Assembly (NCBI RefSeq): GCF_000422365.1
Contig: NZ_AULQ01000001.1
Span: forward strand, 1 to 64,000
Reading direction: 5' to 3'
Length of the DNA: 64,000 nucleotides
Source: Mesoflavibacter zeaxanthinifaciens DSM 18436
GTDB taxonomy: Bacteria > Bacteroidota > Bacteroidia > Flavobacteriales > Flavobacteriaceae
Below are positions 32,574 through 40,825 of the stretch, piece by piece. Made by a program: the position numbers and the translations under genes. Position 1 is the stretch's first letter. Every line of letters starts with the position of its first letter. Below the pieces are notes generated by a model. That model searched no databases, had not been told where the DNA came from, and worked only from the letters and a program-made list of their open reading frames with translations.

Positions 32574-33215
32574 ATGAATTTTAAGGATTTTACCATAGCA
32601 TTGTCAAAAATAAAAAATATACCACTACCAGCCGAAACATCTCAGTTTAAAATGGCTCCACCTTATCGTGAAGCACTTTTAGAACAGCAAAAAGATAAGA
32701 TGAAACATGCTAGGCAAAGTGCAGTAATGGCATTGTTTTATCCAGATTTAGAGTTACAAACTAAACTTATTTTAATTTTAAGAAAAACTTACAAAGGTGT
32801 ACACTCGGCACAAGTTGGTTTTCCTGGTGGAAAAGTAGAACATTCTGACCAAAATTTAATGCAAACCGCTTTAAGAGAAACTCACGAAGAAGTAGGTGTA
32901 AAACCAGATTATATTAAGGTTTACAAAGAAATGACGCAAGTTTATATTCCGCCAAGTAACTTTGTAGTTCAGCCTTATTTAGGTATTGCAGAGCAAACTC
33001 CAAAATTTGTCAAACAAGAAACAGAAGTAGAAGATTTAATAGAAGTTTACTTAAAAGATTTGTTAAGTGATAGTAATTTAACCCAAAAAACAGTAAAAAC
33101 CAGTTATGGTGTTGATGTTGAGGTGCCTGCCTTTAATTTAAGTAATTATTTGGTTTGGGGCGCAACAGCAATGATGCTTAGCGAAGTTAAAGACTTATTA
33201 AAACAGGTTTTATAA
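32574..33215 (+). CDS. NUDIX hydrolase, CoA pyrophosphatase type
   Basis: A 213-residue cytoplasmic NUDIX enzyme that should hydrolyse CoA (or similar dinucleotides) to 4'-phosphopantetheine and 3',5'-ADP. The Nudix box is read in VGFPGGKVEHSDQNLMQTALRETHEEVGV (about 82-110); the upstream LRKTYKGVHSAQVGFPGGK and the N-terminal SAVMALFYP pattern match the CoA-pyrophosphatase (NudL/Nudt7) subgroup. Followed 47 bp on by the acyltransferase start, so probably one transcription unit. Confidence 0.85.
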   Translation: MNFKDFTIALSKIKNIPLPAETSQFKMAPPYREALLEQQKDKMKHARQSAVMALFYPDLELQTKLILILRKTYKGVHSAQVGFPGGKVEHSDQNLMQTALRETHEEVGVKPDYIKVYKEMTQVYIPPSNFVVQPYLGIAEQTPKFVKQETEVEDLIEVYLKDLLSDSNLTQKTVKTSYGVDVEVPAFNLSNYLVWGATAMMLSEVKDLLKQVL

Positions 33216-33262
33216 GTGTTTTGATTTGTTATATTTGTAGCTCCTTAAAACTTAAACACAAT

Positions 33263-34069
33263 ATGGGATTACTTAAAAAAAATCCTTTCGGACATATACT
33301 TTTTGTAAAAAAATGGTTAATCAGAATCTTAGGTCTTTTAACACACAGACGCTATAGAGGCTTTAATGAGTTACAAATTGAAGGTTCTGAAATTATAAGA
33401 CAATTACCAGACACAAACGTTTTATTTATATCAAATCATCAAACCTATTTTGCAGACGTTATTGCTATGTTTCATGTATTTAATGCTGCATTATCAAACA
33501 GACAAGATAATATTAAGAATGTAGGATATTTATGGAATCCTAAGCTAAACATGTATTATGTGGCAGCAAAAGAGACCATGAAATCTGGTTTAATACCAAA
33601 GATTTTTGCTTATACAGGATCTATAAGTATAGAGCGTACTTGGCGTAGTCAAGGAAAAGACGTTAATCGTCAAGTAAAAATGAGTGATATTTCTGCAATA
33701 AAACGTGCTTTAGATGATGGTTGGGTTGTTACATTTCCGCAAGGTACTACAACACCTTTTAAGCCTATTAGAAAAGGAACAGCTCATATTATAAAACACT
33801 ACAAACCTGTGGTTGTACCTATTGTAATTGATGGTTTTAGAAGAAGTTTTGACAAAAAAGGACTAAGAATTAAAAAGAAAAACGTCTATCAAACTTTTGA
33901 AATTAAAGAACCTTTAAAAATTGATTACGAAAACGAAAGTATCCAAGATATTGTTGAAAAAATAGAATACGCTATAGAGCAACATCCTTCATTTTTAAAA
34001 GTAATCCCAGAGAAAGAATTACTTGCTCAAGAAGAGCTTAATAAGCAACGTGAATTTTTAAATGAATAA
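33263..34069 (+). CDS. PlsC-like 1-acyl-sn-glycerol-3-phosphate acyltransferase
   Basis: I choose the ATG at 33263 (MGLLKKNPFGHILF) over the frame start at 33221. About 268 residues, cytoplasmic face of the inner membrane. Motif I reads SNHQTYFADV, with five rather than the usual four residues between His and Asp. Motif III is FPQGTTTPFKP, motif IV KPVVVPIVIDGF. The family adds the second acyl chain to lysophosphatidic acid in phospholipid synthesis, though some members acylate other lipids. The unusual motif I spacing makes the exact substrate less certain. Confidence 0.8.
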   Translation: MGLLKKNPFGHILFVKKWLIRILGLLTHRRYRGFNELQIEGSEIIRQLPDTNVLFISNHQTYFADVIAMFHVFNAALSNRQDNIKNVGYLWNPKLNMYYVAAKETMKSGLIPKIFAYTGSISIERTWRSQGKDVNRQVKMSDISAIKRALDDGWVVTFPQGTTTPFKPIRKGTAHIIKHYKPVVVPIVIDGFRRSFDKKGLRIKKKNVYQTFEIKEPLKIDYENESIQDIVEKIEYAIEQHPSFLKVIPEKELLAQEELNKQREFLNE

Positions 34070-34098
34070 TATATATAGCATTTATTATTCAATGTTGA

Positions 34099-34731
34099 TT
34101 AAACTTCCATTTTCTTTAGTTCTTTATAATTTCTATTTAATCGTCTAAGGATAATACCATAGATTAGATTATAGATAAACCAAACAACACCAGCAAATAA
34201 GAGCGTAAAAAGAAAAATACCTCCAATAAGTTTTAAAATTTGAAAGTTTGTCAAATGTTCTAAATCTATCTCACTAGAGTTTGTTTTGATGGCTTTATAC
34301 ATAAAGTAAGGGACTAAAATAACAATGAAAGTTAGATTATATAAAACATAGTATTTTACTATTTTTCTTGTTCTTAAAATACTTTTCATTAATTTTTTTG
34401 TGTCATCAACGACTGTAATAGATTTATAAGATCTAAAGAGTAAAATAACAAAAAGAATTATTACAACGTATGATAGAACTTCAATACTTTGATTAAGAAG
34501 GCTATCATTATATACTTTATTAAAATGCTGTCTGTAACTTTTTGAAAAAACAAAAGGTAATACATTAACACTAATCAAGAAAATTAACTCAGCAATGCTT
34601 ATGTAAAATAGTTTTTTTACAAGACTTGACGACTTTTTATGTAACATGGCATATAAATCACTACTTGATTTTTTTTCAAAAGTGTTATTGTTTTTTTGCC
34701 AATCTTTCTTTAATAATTCTAATTCATCCAT
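34099..34731 (-). CDS. Membrane protein paired with ECF sigma factor (possible anti-sigma)
   Basis: A 210-residue protein. The N-terminal 40 residues are soluble (MDELELLKKDWQKNNNTFEKKSSSDLYAMLHKKSSS), followed by four membrane helices (about 41-60, 85-103, 127-147 and 168-190) and a basic C-terminus. It starts 3 bp after the sigma-factor stop, so it is co-transcribed. Its position suggests a membrane-bound regulator of that sigma factor, but it lacks a recognisable zinc anti-sigma (HxxxCxxC) motif; this role is an inference. Confidence 0.65.
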   Translation of the reverse strand: MDELELLKKDWQKNNNTFEKKSSSDLYAMLHKKSSSLVKKLFYISIAELIFLISVNVLPFVFSKSYRQHFNKVYNDSLLNQSIEVLSYVVIILFVILLFRSYKSITVVDDTKKLMKSILRTRKIVKYYVLYNLTFIVILVPYFMYKAIKTNSSEIDLEHLTNFQILKLIGGIFLFTLLFAGVVWFIYNLIYGIILRRLNRNYKELKKMEV

Positions 34732-34734
34732 GTT

Positions 34735-35229
34735 TTACGGATTTAAAATGGTTTTTAGCTTTTTTTTCACTCTATTCATTTTCACTCTGGCATTAACTTC
34801 GCTAATTCCTAAGGTCTCACTAATTTCTCGGTAATCTTTATCCTCTAGATATAAAAATACTAGAGCTTTTTCAATGTCATTTAATTGGTGTACAGCTTGA
34901 TACATTAATTTTAATTGTTCTTCTTCTGTGCTGTCATATTCTTCTGCACTAATTTTAAATTGTATAGCATCAAATTCTTGCGTTTTTATACGACGTTTAG
35001 ATTTACGATACAATGTAATTGCTGTATTTAAACCAACTCTATACATCCAAGTTGTAAATTTACTATCACCTCTAAACTTCGGGAAGGCTTTCCATAGTTG
35101 TATGGTAATCTCCTGAAATAAGTCGTTGTGTGCATCATAATTATTAGTGTAAAGTCTACAGACTTTGTGCACAATATTTTGATGCTTTTCTAGTAATTCT
35201 ACAAAATTATGTTCTGATGGTTTATCCAA
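34735..35229 (-). CDS. ECF-type RNA polymerase sigma factor
   Basis: A 164-residue sigma-70 family protein: region 2 (about 12-78, VCRLYTNNYDAHNDLFQEITIQLWKAFPKFRGDSKFTTWMYRVGLNTAI) for core binding and -10 recognition, and region 4 HTH (about 108-160, VHQLNDIEKALVFLYLEDKDYREISETLGISEVNARVKMNRVKKKLK) for -35 recognition. No region 1 or 3, so an extracytoplasmic-function sigma factor. Followed by a membrane protein gene that may control it; target promoters unknown. Confidence 0.92.
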   Translation of the reverse strand: MDKPSEHNFVELLEKHQNIVHKVCRLYTNNYDAHNDLFQEITIQLWKAFPKFRGDSKFTTWMYRVGLNTAITLYRKSKRRIKTQEFDAIQFKISAEEYDSTEEEQLKLMYQAVHQLNDIEKALVFLYLEDKDYREISETLGISEVNARVKMNRVKKKLKTILNP

Positions 35230-35402
35230 TATCTTTTAGTTAGTTGTACTTATTTGTAGCTTAAATAAAGAAGATGTTACACAAAATTAGAATTATTTTT
35301 TGCGTAGCTACAATTCGTCATAAAAAAATAACAGTTCGGTATTTCAATTTTTAAAAACCTAAACTCTTGATAGATATTTGCCTTGTAATTAAAACACAAA
35401 CC

Positions 35403-35582
35403 ATGTTTAAACTCGTATTAATAATTGTAATGGCTGTAACAGGACAAGTAAAAGGTCTAGACAAACCTTCAGTAGCAAAAGCAGATAAAACACCTATTTT
35501 TACTACCTTTAATCCATATCAAGACACTAATTTGTATAGCAAAAATAAGTGCTTATTAACTTTAGAAACTAACAAAAAATAG
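35403..35582 (+). CDS. Small exported peptide upstream of the LytS-type kinase
   Basis: A 59-residue product starting MFKLVLIIVMAVTGQVKG; the longer frame from 35367 would add 12 residues before the signal peptide. Residues 1-18 are a hydrophobic signal; the remainder is a short hydrophilic peptide with no domain. It ends 1 bp before the histidine kinase ATG (stop TAG, then ATG at 35584), so it is almost certainly the first gene of that operon. It could be a signal or sensor accessory. It is short, so confidence is moderate. Confidence 0.5.
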   Translation: MFKLVLIIVMAVTGQVKGLDKPSVAKADKTPIFTTFNPYQDTNLYSKNKCLLTLETNKK

Positions 35583-35583
35583 G

Positions 35584-36942
35584 ATGATTAAATTTTTAAA
35601 AGAAACCGCTAAAGCCTTTTCAATTGGTGTTCTAGTCTTTTTAATTAGAGGCATATTTATATTGGCTAATGGTAACACATTAGATTTTAACCAAGATTTA
35701 GCTTTAGATTTTTTTTATAATCAATTATTTGCAGTGTCATTATACTTAACCAACGCCTATTTTGTAACGTACATGATGAATAAGTATAAGCAAGACTTAT
35801 TTAAACTTAATCGTCTTTTAGTTGCTTTATTGTCTTCAGTATTTATATCATTAGCAACCATTTTTATACTTAGATTTTTAATAATAGTTTACGGGTATAA
35901 CCAAGATGCTACATCGTTTTTACAAAATGAGAAAGTAGTTTTTTATTGGATGTCTTTAACTATATCTGTAGTCATAACAGCTATATTTTATACGGTTTAC
36001 TATATAAAATCTAAACAAGAAACTAAGGTAAAAGAGCAAAAAGTAATTGCAGGAACAGCAAGTGCTAAGTTTGATGCCTTAAAAAACCAATTAGATCCAC
36101 ATTTTTTATTTAACAGCTTAAATGTATTAACCAGTTTAATTGAAGAAAACCCAGACAAAGCACAGCAATTTACAACCAGTTTATCAAAAGTATATAGATA
36201 TGTTTTAGAGCAGAAAAATAAAGAATTAGTGACAGTAGACGAAGAGTTAAAGTTTGCAAAAACCTACATGTCTTTATTAAAAAACAGATTTGAAGACAGT
36301 ATAATTTTTGAAATACCAGAACAAGCACAAAACCCAGAAAGTAAGGTAGTGCCACTATCACTACAGCTATTATTAGAAAATGCAGTAAAGCATAATGTAG
36401 TAACAAGTAGTAAACCCTTACACATTAAAATATTTGAAAGCAACGGAAATTTAGTTGTAAAAAATAATCTACAACCCAAAAAAATATTAAAAAAGAGTAG
36501 TGGTGTTGGATTAGCAAACATTAGACAACGCTACCAATTATTAACAAATAAAAAAGTAATCATCAATCAAGAAGCAAACAGTTTTGCAGTTGCATTACCA
36601 ATGCTTACAAAACAAGTATCAGTTATGAGACAACAACAATTATCACAATCAAAAATGCTTGACAGTTATGCACGAGCAAGACAACACGTAGAAGAACTAA
36701 AAGGGTTTTATTTTAGCCTAGCAGCTTACTGTATTGTTATACCAAGTTTATACTTTATTTGGTACAAATTTACACCATTTACAATTCAATGGTTTTGGTT
36801 TCCTATGATAGGTTGGGGATTTGGACTAACAGCACAAGCCTTTAGAGTATTTGTAAATAATGGCAAATTTGGACGCAGCTGGGAACAAAGAAAAATAGAC
36901 CAATTTATGAGAGAAGAAGAACAAGAAAAACGTTGGAATTAA
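35584..36942 (+). CDS. LytS/YehU-type sensor histidine kinase with C-terminal 2TM domain
   Basis: A 452-residue inner-membrane kinase. The N-terminus has four membrane helices (about 12-30, 43-62, 77-100 and 117-141), then the His_kinase domain with phosphoacceptor His in KNQLDPHFLFNSLNVLTSLI (about 164-183), N-box LLLENAVKHN and G-box SGVGLANIRQRYQLL. A 2TM domain (about 365-440, ARQHVEELKGFYFSLAAYCIVIPSLYFIW...RSWEQRKIDQF) is fused at the C-terminus, homologous to the separate 2TM protein encoded next. It should phosphorylate the LytTR regulator at 37414. Confidence 0.88.
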   Translation: MIKFLKETAKAFSIGVLVFLIRGIFILANGNTLDFNQDLALDFFYNQLFAVSLYLTNAYFVTYMMNKYKQDLFKLNRLLVALLSSVFISLATIFILRFLIIVYGYNQDATSFLQNEKVVFYWMSLTISVVITAIFYTVYYIKSKQETKVKEQKVIAGTASAKFDALKNQLDPHFLFNSLNVLTSLIEENPDKAQQFTTSLSKVYRYVLEQKNKELVTVDEELKFAKTYMSLLKNRFEDSIIFEIPEQAQNPESKVVPLSLQLLLENAVKHNVVTSSKPLHIKIFESNGNLVVKNNLQPKKILKKSSGVGLANIRQRYQLLTNKKVIINQEANSFAVALPMLTKQVSVMRQQQLSQSKMLDSYARARQHVEELKGFYFSLAAYCIVIPSLYFIWYKFTPFTIQWFWFPMIGWGFGLTAQAFRVFVNNGKFGRSWEQRKIDQFMREEEQEKRWN

Positions 36943-36964
36943 TAACAAAATAACATTAAAAATC

Positions 36965-37306
36965 ATGAGAAATACAGATATACAACCTTACGAAGATAAT
37001 TTTTCTAGAAAAGAATTTTTAAAAGAAGAAGCCTACCAAAGAGCTAAAGAAAAAGTAAAGAAAATAGTAGGATTTTATTGGCATTTAGCGGTATACATCG
37101 TAGTAAACATATTTATTATTTTAGCAATTGTATTAAATGGCGGATCCTTATGGCATTTTGGTACGTTATCAACACCATTATTTTGGGGAATAGGTTTATT
37201 TTTTCATTTCCTAGGAGTTTTTGGACCTAGAGTATTTTTTGGAAAAGATTGGGAACAAAGAAAAATTAAAGAGTTTATGGATAAAGAAGAGTCTATGTGG
37301 GAATAG
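36965..37306 (+). CDS. 2TM domain protein
   Basis: A 113-residue protein consisting of one 2TM domain: AYQRAKEKVKKIVGFYWHLAVYIVVNIFIILAIV (first helix about 41-60), a short loop, second helix (about 72-90, PLFWGIGLFFHFLGVFG), then RVFFGKDWEQRKIKEFMDKEE. Clearly paralogous to the C-terminal part of the preceding kinase. Placed between kinase and regulator genes, so probably part of the same signalling unit. Confidence 0.85.
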   Translation: MRNTDIQPYEDNFSRKEFLKEEAYQRAKEKVKKIVGFYWHLAVYIVVNIFIILAIVLNGGSLWHFGTLSTPLFWGIGLFFHFLGVFGPRVFFGKDWEQRKIKEFMDKEESMWE

Positions 37307-37314
37307 TTAGTTTT

Positions 37315-37367
37315 CAGTAAGCAGTAAGCAGTAAGCAGTAAGCAGTAAGCAGTAAGCAGTAAGCAGT
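37315..37367 (+). repeat. Tandem heptanucleotide repeat (GCAGTAA)
   Basis: Six perfect copies of GCAGTAA (37321-37362) with partial copies at both ends, in the 107-bp gap between the 2TM gene and the response-regulator gene. A 7-bp unit is prone to slippage; here it would change spacing rather than reading frame. No coding role is seen. Confidence 0.9.
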
Positions 37368-37413
37368 TTATTACTTCTGTTGCCAATAATCAACCATTCA
37401 TAAAAAAATAAAA

Positions 37414-38169
37414 ATGAAAGTTATAATTATAGAAGACGAAAAACCATCAGCAAGACGATTGCAACGTATGCTAGCCAACCTAAATGTAGAAGCTACAACG
37501 CTTTTACATTCTGTAGAAGAGTCTATTAATTGGTTTAAAAACAATACACATCCAGATTTGATATTCTTAGACATACAATTAAGTGATGGTTTATCGTTTG
37601 AAATTTTTGAAACCATAGAGATTAATTCTGCTATAATATTTACAACCGCTTATGATGAGTACGCATTACAAGCCTTCAAGCTTAACAGTATTGACTATTT
37701 ACTTAAACCAATTGACGCAGAAGATTTAGAACAAGCAGTACAAAAATATAAGTCAAGATTACCACAAAAAACTAATATGTCTTTAGATTTTGAAGACATA
37801 AAAAAACTATTAGTCAATCCAATTGATAGAGTATATAAAAAACGTTTTTCTATAAAAGTTGGACAACATATTAAGCTTGTAAATACAGATGAAATTGAAT
37901 GTTTTTACAGCGAAAATAAAGGCACATACTTACATACTACAGATAATAGAAACTATTTGTTAGAAAACACTTTAGAAGCTTTAGAAGAAGAGATTGATCC
38001 AACACAGTTTTTTAGAGTAAATCGTAAGTTTTATGTAAACATAGGAGCTATTAAAGACATTATAAGTTATACCAATTCCAGGTTACAAATTAAGTTAAAT
38101 TCTTACAATGAAAATGATGTAATTGTAGCTAGAGAACGTGTTAAAGATTTTAAGGAATGGTTAGATTAA
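37414..38169 (+). CDS. LytTR-family response regulator
   Basis: A 251-residue regulator: receiver domain (about 1-118) with acidic pocket Glu7/Asp8/Glu9, phospho-acceptor Asp53 (IFLDIQLSDG), Thr in IFTTAYDEYA and Lys in YLLKPID; LytTR DNA-binding domain (about 140-250, KKRFSIKVGQHIKLVNTDEIECFYSENKGTYLHTTDNRNYLL and FFRVNRKFYVNIGAI). Partner of the kinase encoded upstream. A heptanucleotide tandem repeat lies in its leader. Confidence 0.92.
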   Translation: MKVIIIEDEKPSARRLQRMLANLNVEATTLLHSVEESINWFKNNTHPDLIFLDIQLSDGLSFEIFETIEINSAIIFTTAYDEYALQAFKLNSIDYLLKPIDAEDLEQAVQKYKSRLPQKTNMSLDFEDIKKLLVNPIDRVYKKRFSIKVGQHIKLVNTDEIECFYSENKGTYLHTTDNRNYLLENTLEALEEEIDPTQFFRVNRKFYVNIGAIKDIISYTNSRLQIKLNSYNENDVIVARERVKDFKEWLD

Positions 38170-39354
38170 CTATTCCTTTTTTTCTTCTTCAATACGGTTA
38201 TCATCAAAAGCACTTGGCAATAATTTAGGTATAAACTTAACCACAATTGGTAATAATAACGCGCCGCCAGGTAATAAAAATATAGCAAGACTTGGTATAG
38301 ATTTAAAAATGTCTAATAACTGGTCTTGTACTTTTTTTTGTTCTTCTTTAGAAAGGTCTCTTATAGTAGATTGAGATAATAATAGCAGTAACTCTTTACT
38401 CTCTTTAAGTTCTTTAGTTAGACGTTTCCCGTTTCTTTTAATTAACTTTAAAACAAAACTTGTAGAGTTATCGTAAAATGTTTTTACTATGTTTTTTGAT
38501 CCTAAAAGCGGTACTTCTTCTTTAAATTTTTTATAAAAACTTGCTATGCTACTAGATGCTTGGTGTACATGCAGGTTGCTTAAATTTAATTGTTTACCTA
38601 AATCAGATAAAAAAAGTTCTTCATCACTATCAATTTTAGCATCTGTCCAAGTTGCCATAGCAGCCATATCTAAACAATATTTTGCAAAAATTTCGGTTTC
38701 TACTTTAGCTATTGCTAGATTGTAGTCTAATACTTTTTCATGTTCGTATCTTGCAGATTGCTCAAAAAGATCAATTAAATTTTCATCATAATCTGACTTG
38801 TGTTTTTTTGCATTAAGTGTATTAATAACAATACTTTCTATAATAATTTCATGATCTCTTAAAAAATCATCACTAATACTTTTGTCTTGTAAGTAAACTC
38901 TAAAAGCAATAATATCTATAAAAAGTAAGGCGTTGGTTACAAAGTAGTTAAAGCTTTTGTCTATTAGATTGTCATCAATTTGTATACGCTTATTAATAAT
39001 CCTTTCAACACTATCCTCTTTATCTTTATTACCAATAAAAATATTTAAAAACGAAGATCTTTTTTTGTTTAAAGCATTGTAAAATGCATCAACATCTGTG
39101 TAAAAATCATTTTCACTTTCACTATTAATATGAATGATAAGTAATGCAATTACTAAGTTAATTTTGCAAAGTTCTTCACTTTCGTAATCGTTATTTTTGA
39201 TAAGGTTAGCAACAATATCTACGTTGCTTCCGTAGATAAATCCGCAATGCCTAAACGCTTCGTAATAGTTTTCAAGACTCGTATTTTTTAAGACTATATT
39301 AGGGTTTAAGTCTCTTATTAATTTTTTTATCCAACCTGTAGCCGATGGGTTCAT
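38170..39354 (-). CDS. LETM1-related protein (biofilm-associated type)
   Basis: A 394-residue protein. Most of it is helical with no clear enzyme motif; a TerB-like acidic helical stretch (about 225-265, CLDMAAMATWTDAKIDSDEELFLSDL) precedes a C-terminal LETM1-like segment (about 345-385, LDIFKSIPSLAIFLLPGGALLLPIVVKFIPKLLPSAFDD) containing the membrane-associated proline/glycine motif of LETM1. Flavobacterial relatives are annotated as LETM1-related biofilm-associated proteins. Its stop abuts the response-regulator stop (convergent). Function inferred only from family. Confidence 0.75.
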   Translation of the reverse strand: MNPSATGWIKKLIRDLNPNIVLKNTSLENYYEAFRHCGFIYGSNVDIVANLIKNNDYESEELCKINLVIALLIIHINSESENDFYTDVDAFYNALNKKRSSFLNIFIGNKDKEDSVERIINKRIQIDDNLIDKSFNYFVTNALLFIDIIAFRVYLQDKSISDDFLRDHEIIIESIVINTLNAKKHKSDYDENLIDLFEQSARYEHEKVLDYNLAIAKVETEIFAKYCLDMAAMATWTDAKIDSDEELFLSDLGKQLNLSNLHVHQASSSIASFYKKFKEEVPLLGSKNIVKTFYDNSTSFVLKLIKRNGKRLTKELKESKELLLLLSQSTIRDLSKEEQKKVQDQLLDIFKSIPSLAIFLLPGGALLLPIVVKFIPKLLPSAFDDNRIEEEKKE

Positions 39355-39506
39355 GCCTTAAAATAAATAGATGGTAAAGATATATTTTTAATCTGATTTT
39401 ATCACTTCAAATTTTCTTTAACAAAATTTTAATAAAACCTTAAGTTAAATAATTGCGTAGGTAGTGTTGAGAACCAAAAATAATAATTAACAAAATCTCA
39501 GACATT

Positions 39507-40157
39507 ATGAAAAATTTAAAACTAGTATTAGGAGTTAGCATTTTTGCAATTGCAGGCTACTTCTTTTTATCTGCAGACCATATTGATGCACCTGCAGTAT
39601 CAGGTGGTACAAGTGATATCACAGATTTTTATGCCTTTCAGGGCGAAGATACAGACAATTTAGTATTTGCTGCAAATGTGCAGGGTTTACTTAGTCCATC
39701 AGCATCAGCAAGTGCTGCTTTTGATGAAAACGTTATGATAGAATTTAATATTGACAACACAGGAGACAATGTTGAAGACTTAGTAATACAAGCAGTACCA
39801 AGAGACGGAAAAATGTACTTTTTTGGACCATTTGCACCGTCTTCAACTGGGTTAAACAGTATGATTAATACTTCTGCAGATGTAACAGTTGTAGATATTA
39901 CTTCTTACGGAAGCAATGCAATTGTTGAAACTAACGGAAACATTAAAGCTTTTGCAGGACCAAGAGACGATCCTTTCTTTATGGATTTTGCGCAATACGG
40001 AGAGATTATTGCAGGAAATGCTTCAGGTTTTAACGATCCAGGCACAGATACTTTTGCAGGAACAAATGTAATGTCTGTTGTTATTGAAGTACCAAAATCT
40101 TCTATTGGTGGCACAGGAACTATTAATACTTGGGTAGAAACTAAAACTAAACAATAA
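39507..40157 (+). CDS. DUF4331 family exported protein (N-terminal half type)
   Basis: A 216-residue protein with a signal peptide or N-terminal anchor (about 1-22). The mature start ADHIDAPAVSGGTSDITDFYAFQGEDTDNLVFAANVQGLLSP (about 23-64) is the N-terminal DUF4331 signature (xDHxDAPxxxxDxxxDITDxYAF). Typical DUF4331 proteins are roughly twice this length; the C-terminal half signature is in the next gene, 22 bp downstream. The role is unknown. First gene of a four-gene unit ending with a TonB receptor. Confidence 0.8.
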   Translation: MKNLKLVLGVSIFAIAGYFFLSADHIDAPAVSGGTSDITDFYAFQGEDTDNLVFAANVQGLLSPSASASAAFDENVMIEFNIDNTGDNVEDLVIQAVPRDGKMYFFGPFAPSSTGLNSMINTSADVTVVDITSYGSNAIVETNGNIKAFAGPRDDPFFMDFAQYGEIIAGNASGFNDPGTDTFAGTNVMSVVIEVPKSSIGGTGTINTWVETKTKQ

Positions 40158-40179
40158 TTAAACTTTTAAATTAAAAATT

Positions 40180-40740
40180 ATGAAATCTATATATAAAATA
40201 TTTAGCATCGCAGTATTTGCATTAGCTGCTGTTAGTTGTTCTAACGACGATGACTTTACTCAAATACCAACGCAACAAGAACCAGATTTTTCAGGGACGT
40301 ATGCTCAAAACGATCAAATGGGTAGACCTGCAGTAAATACAGTATTTGTATCATCATCTTCTAAAGATATGTTTAATACAACTATTCCTACAGATCAAAA
40401 TGCTGCGTTTCAATCTATGTTCGAAACAAACTTAACAGGTTTAAGTCCAGCATATGCAAATCCTGGTGATCAAAATGCATTAGGTTTAGATGCGCCAACA
40501 TTTACTGGGTTATTAGCTACAGATGTACTTAATGTCTCATTAGATGGAACAACAACTTTCTTTGACGGGACTAACGTATTAACAGGTCGTGCTTTAGCAG
40601 ACGATGTTATTTCAGTAGAACTACTACTTATCTTTGGTGGTGAAGATGGTACAGAAAACCCTTCGCTTTCAGATGATCATGTAGACGCAAATGATAAGCC
40701 GTTTTTAACGTCTTTTCCTTACTTAGCATCTCCTTGGTAG
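40180..40740 (+). CDS. DUF4331 family lipoprotein (C-terminal half type)
   Basis: A 186-residue lipoprotein (lipobox VSC, Cys20). After a linker come GRPAVNTVFVSSSSKDMFNTTIPTDQNAAFQSMFETNL (about 48-85) and a C-terminal LTGRALADDVISVELLLIFGG segment followed by SDDHVDANDKPFLTSFPYLASPW, which correspond to the second half of long DUF4331 proteins. It has its own start and export signal, so the split is not a sequencing frameshift. Probably acts together with the preceding protein in the envelope. Confidence 0.78.
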   Translation: MKSIYKIFSIAVFALAAVSCSNDDDFTQIPTQQEPDFSGTYAQNDQMGRPAVNTVFVSSSSKDMFNTTIPTDQNAAFQSMFETNLTGLSPAYANPGDQNALGLDAPTFTGLLATDVLNVSLDGTTTFFDGTNVLTGRALADDVISVELLLIFGGEDGTENPSLSDDHVDANDKPFLTSFPYLASPW

Positions 40741-40825
40741 ACTATTTTAATTAAGGAGTATTTCCCCAAAGTACTCCTTAATTTACCTACTTATTACAAC
40801 AAACAAACTACAAAAAACAAAAACA

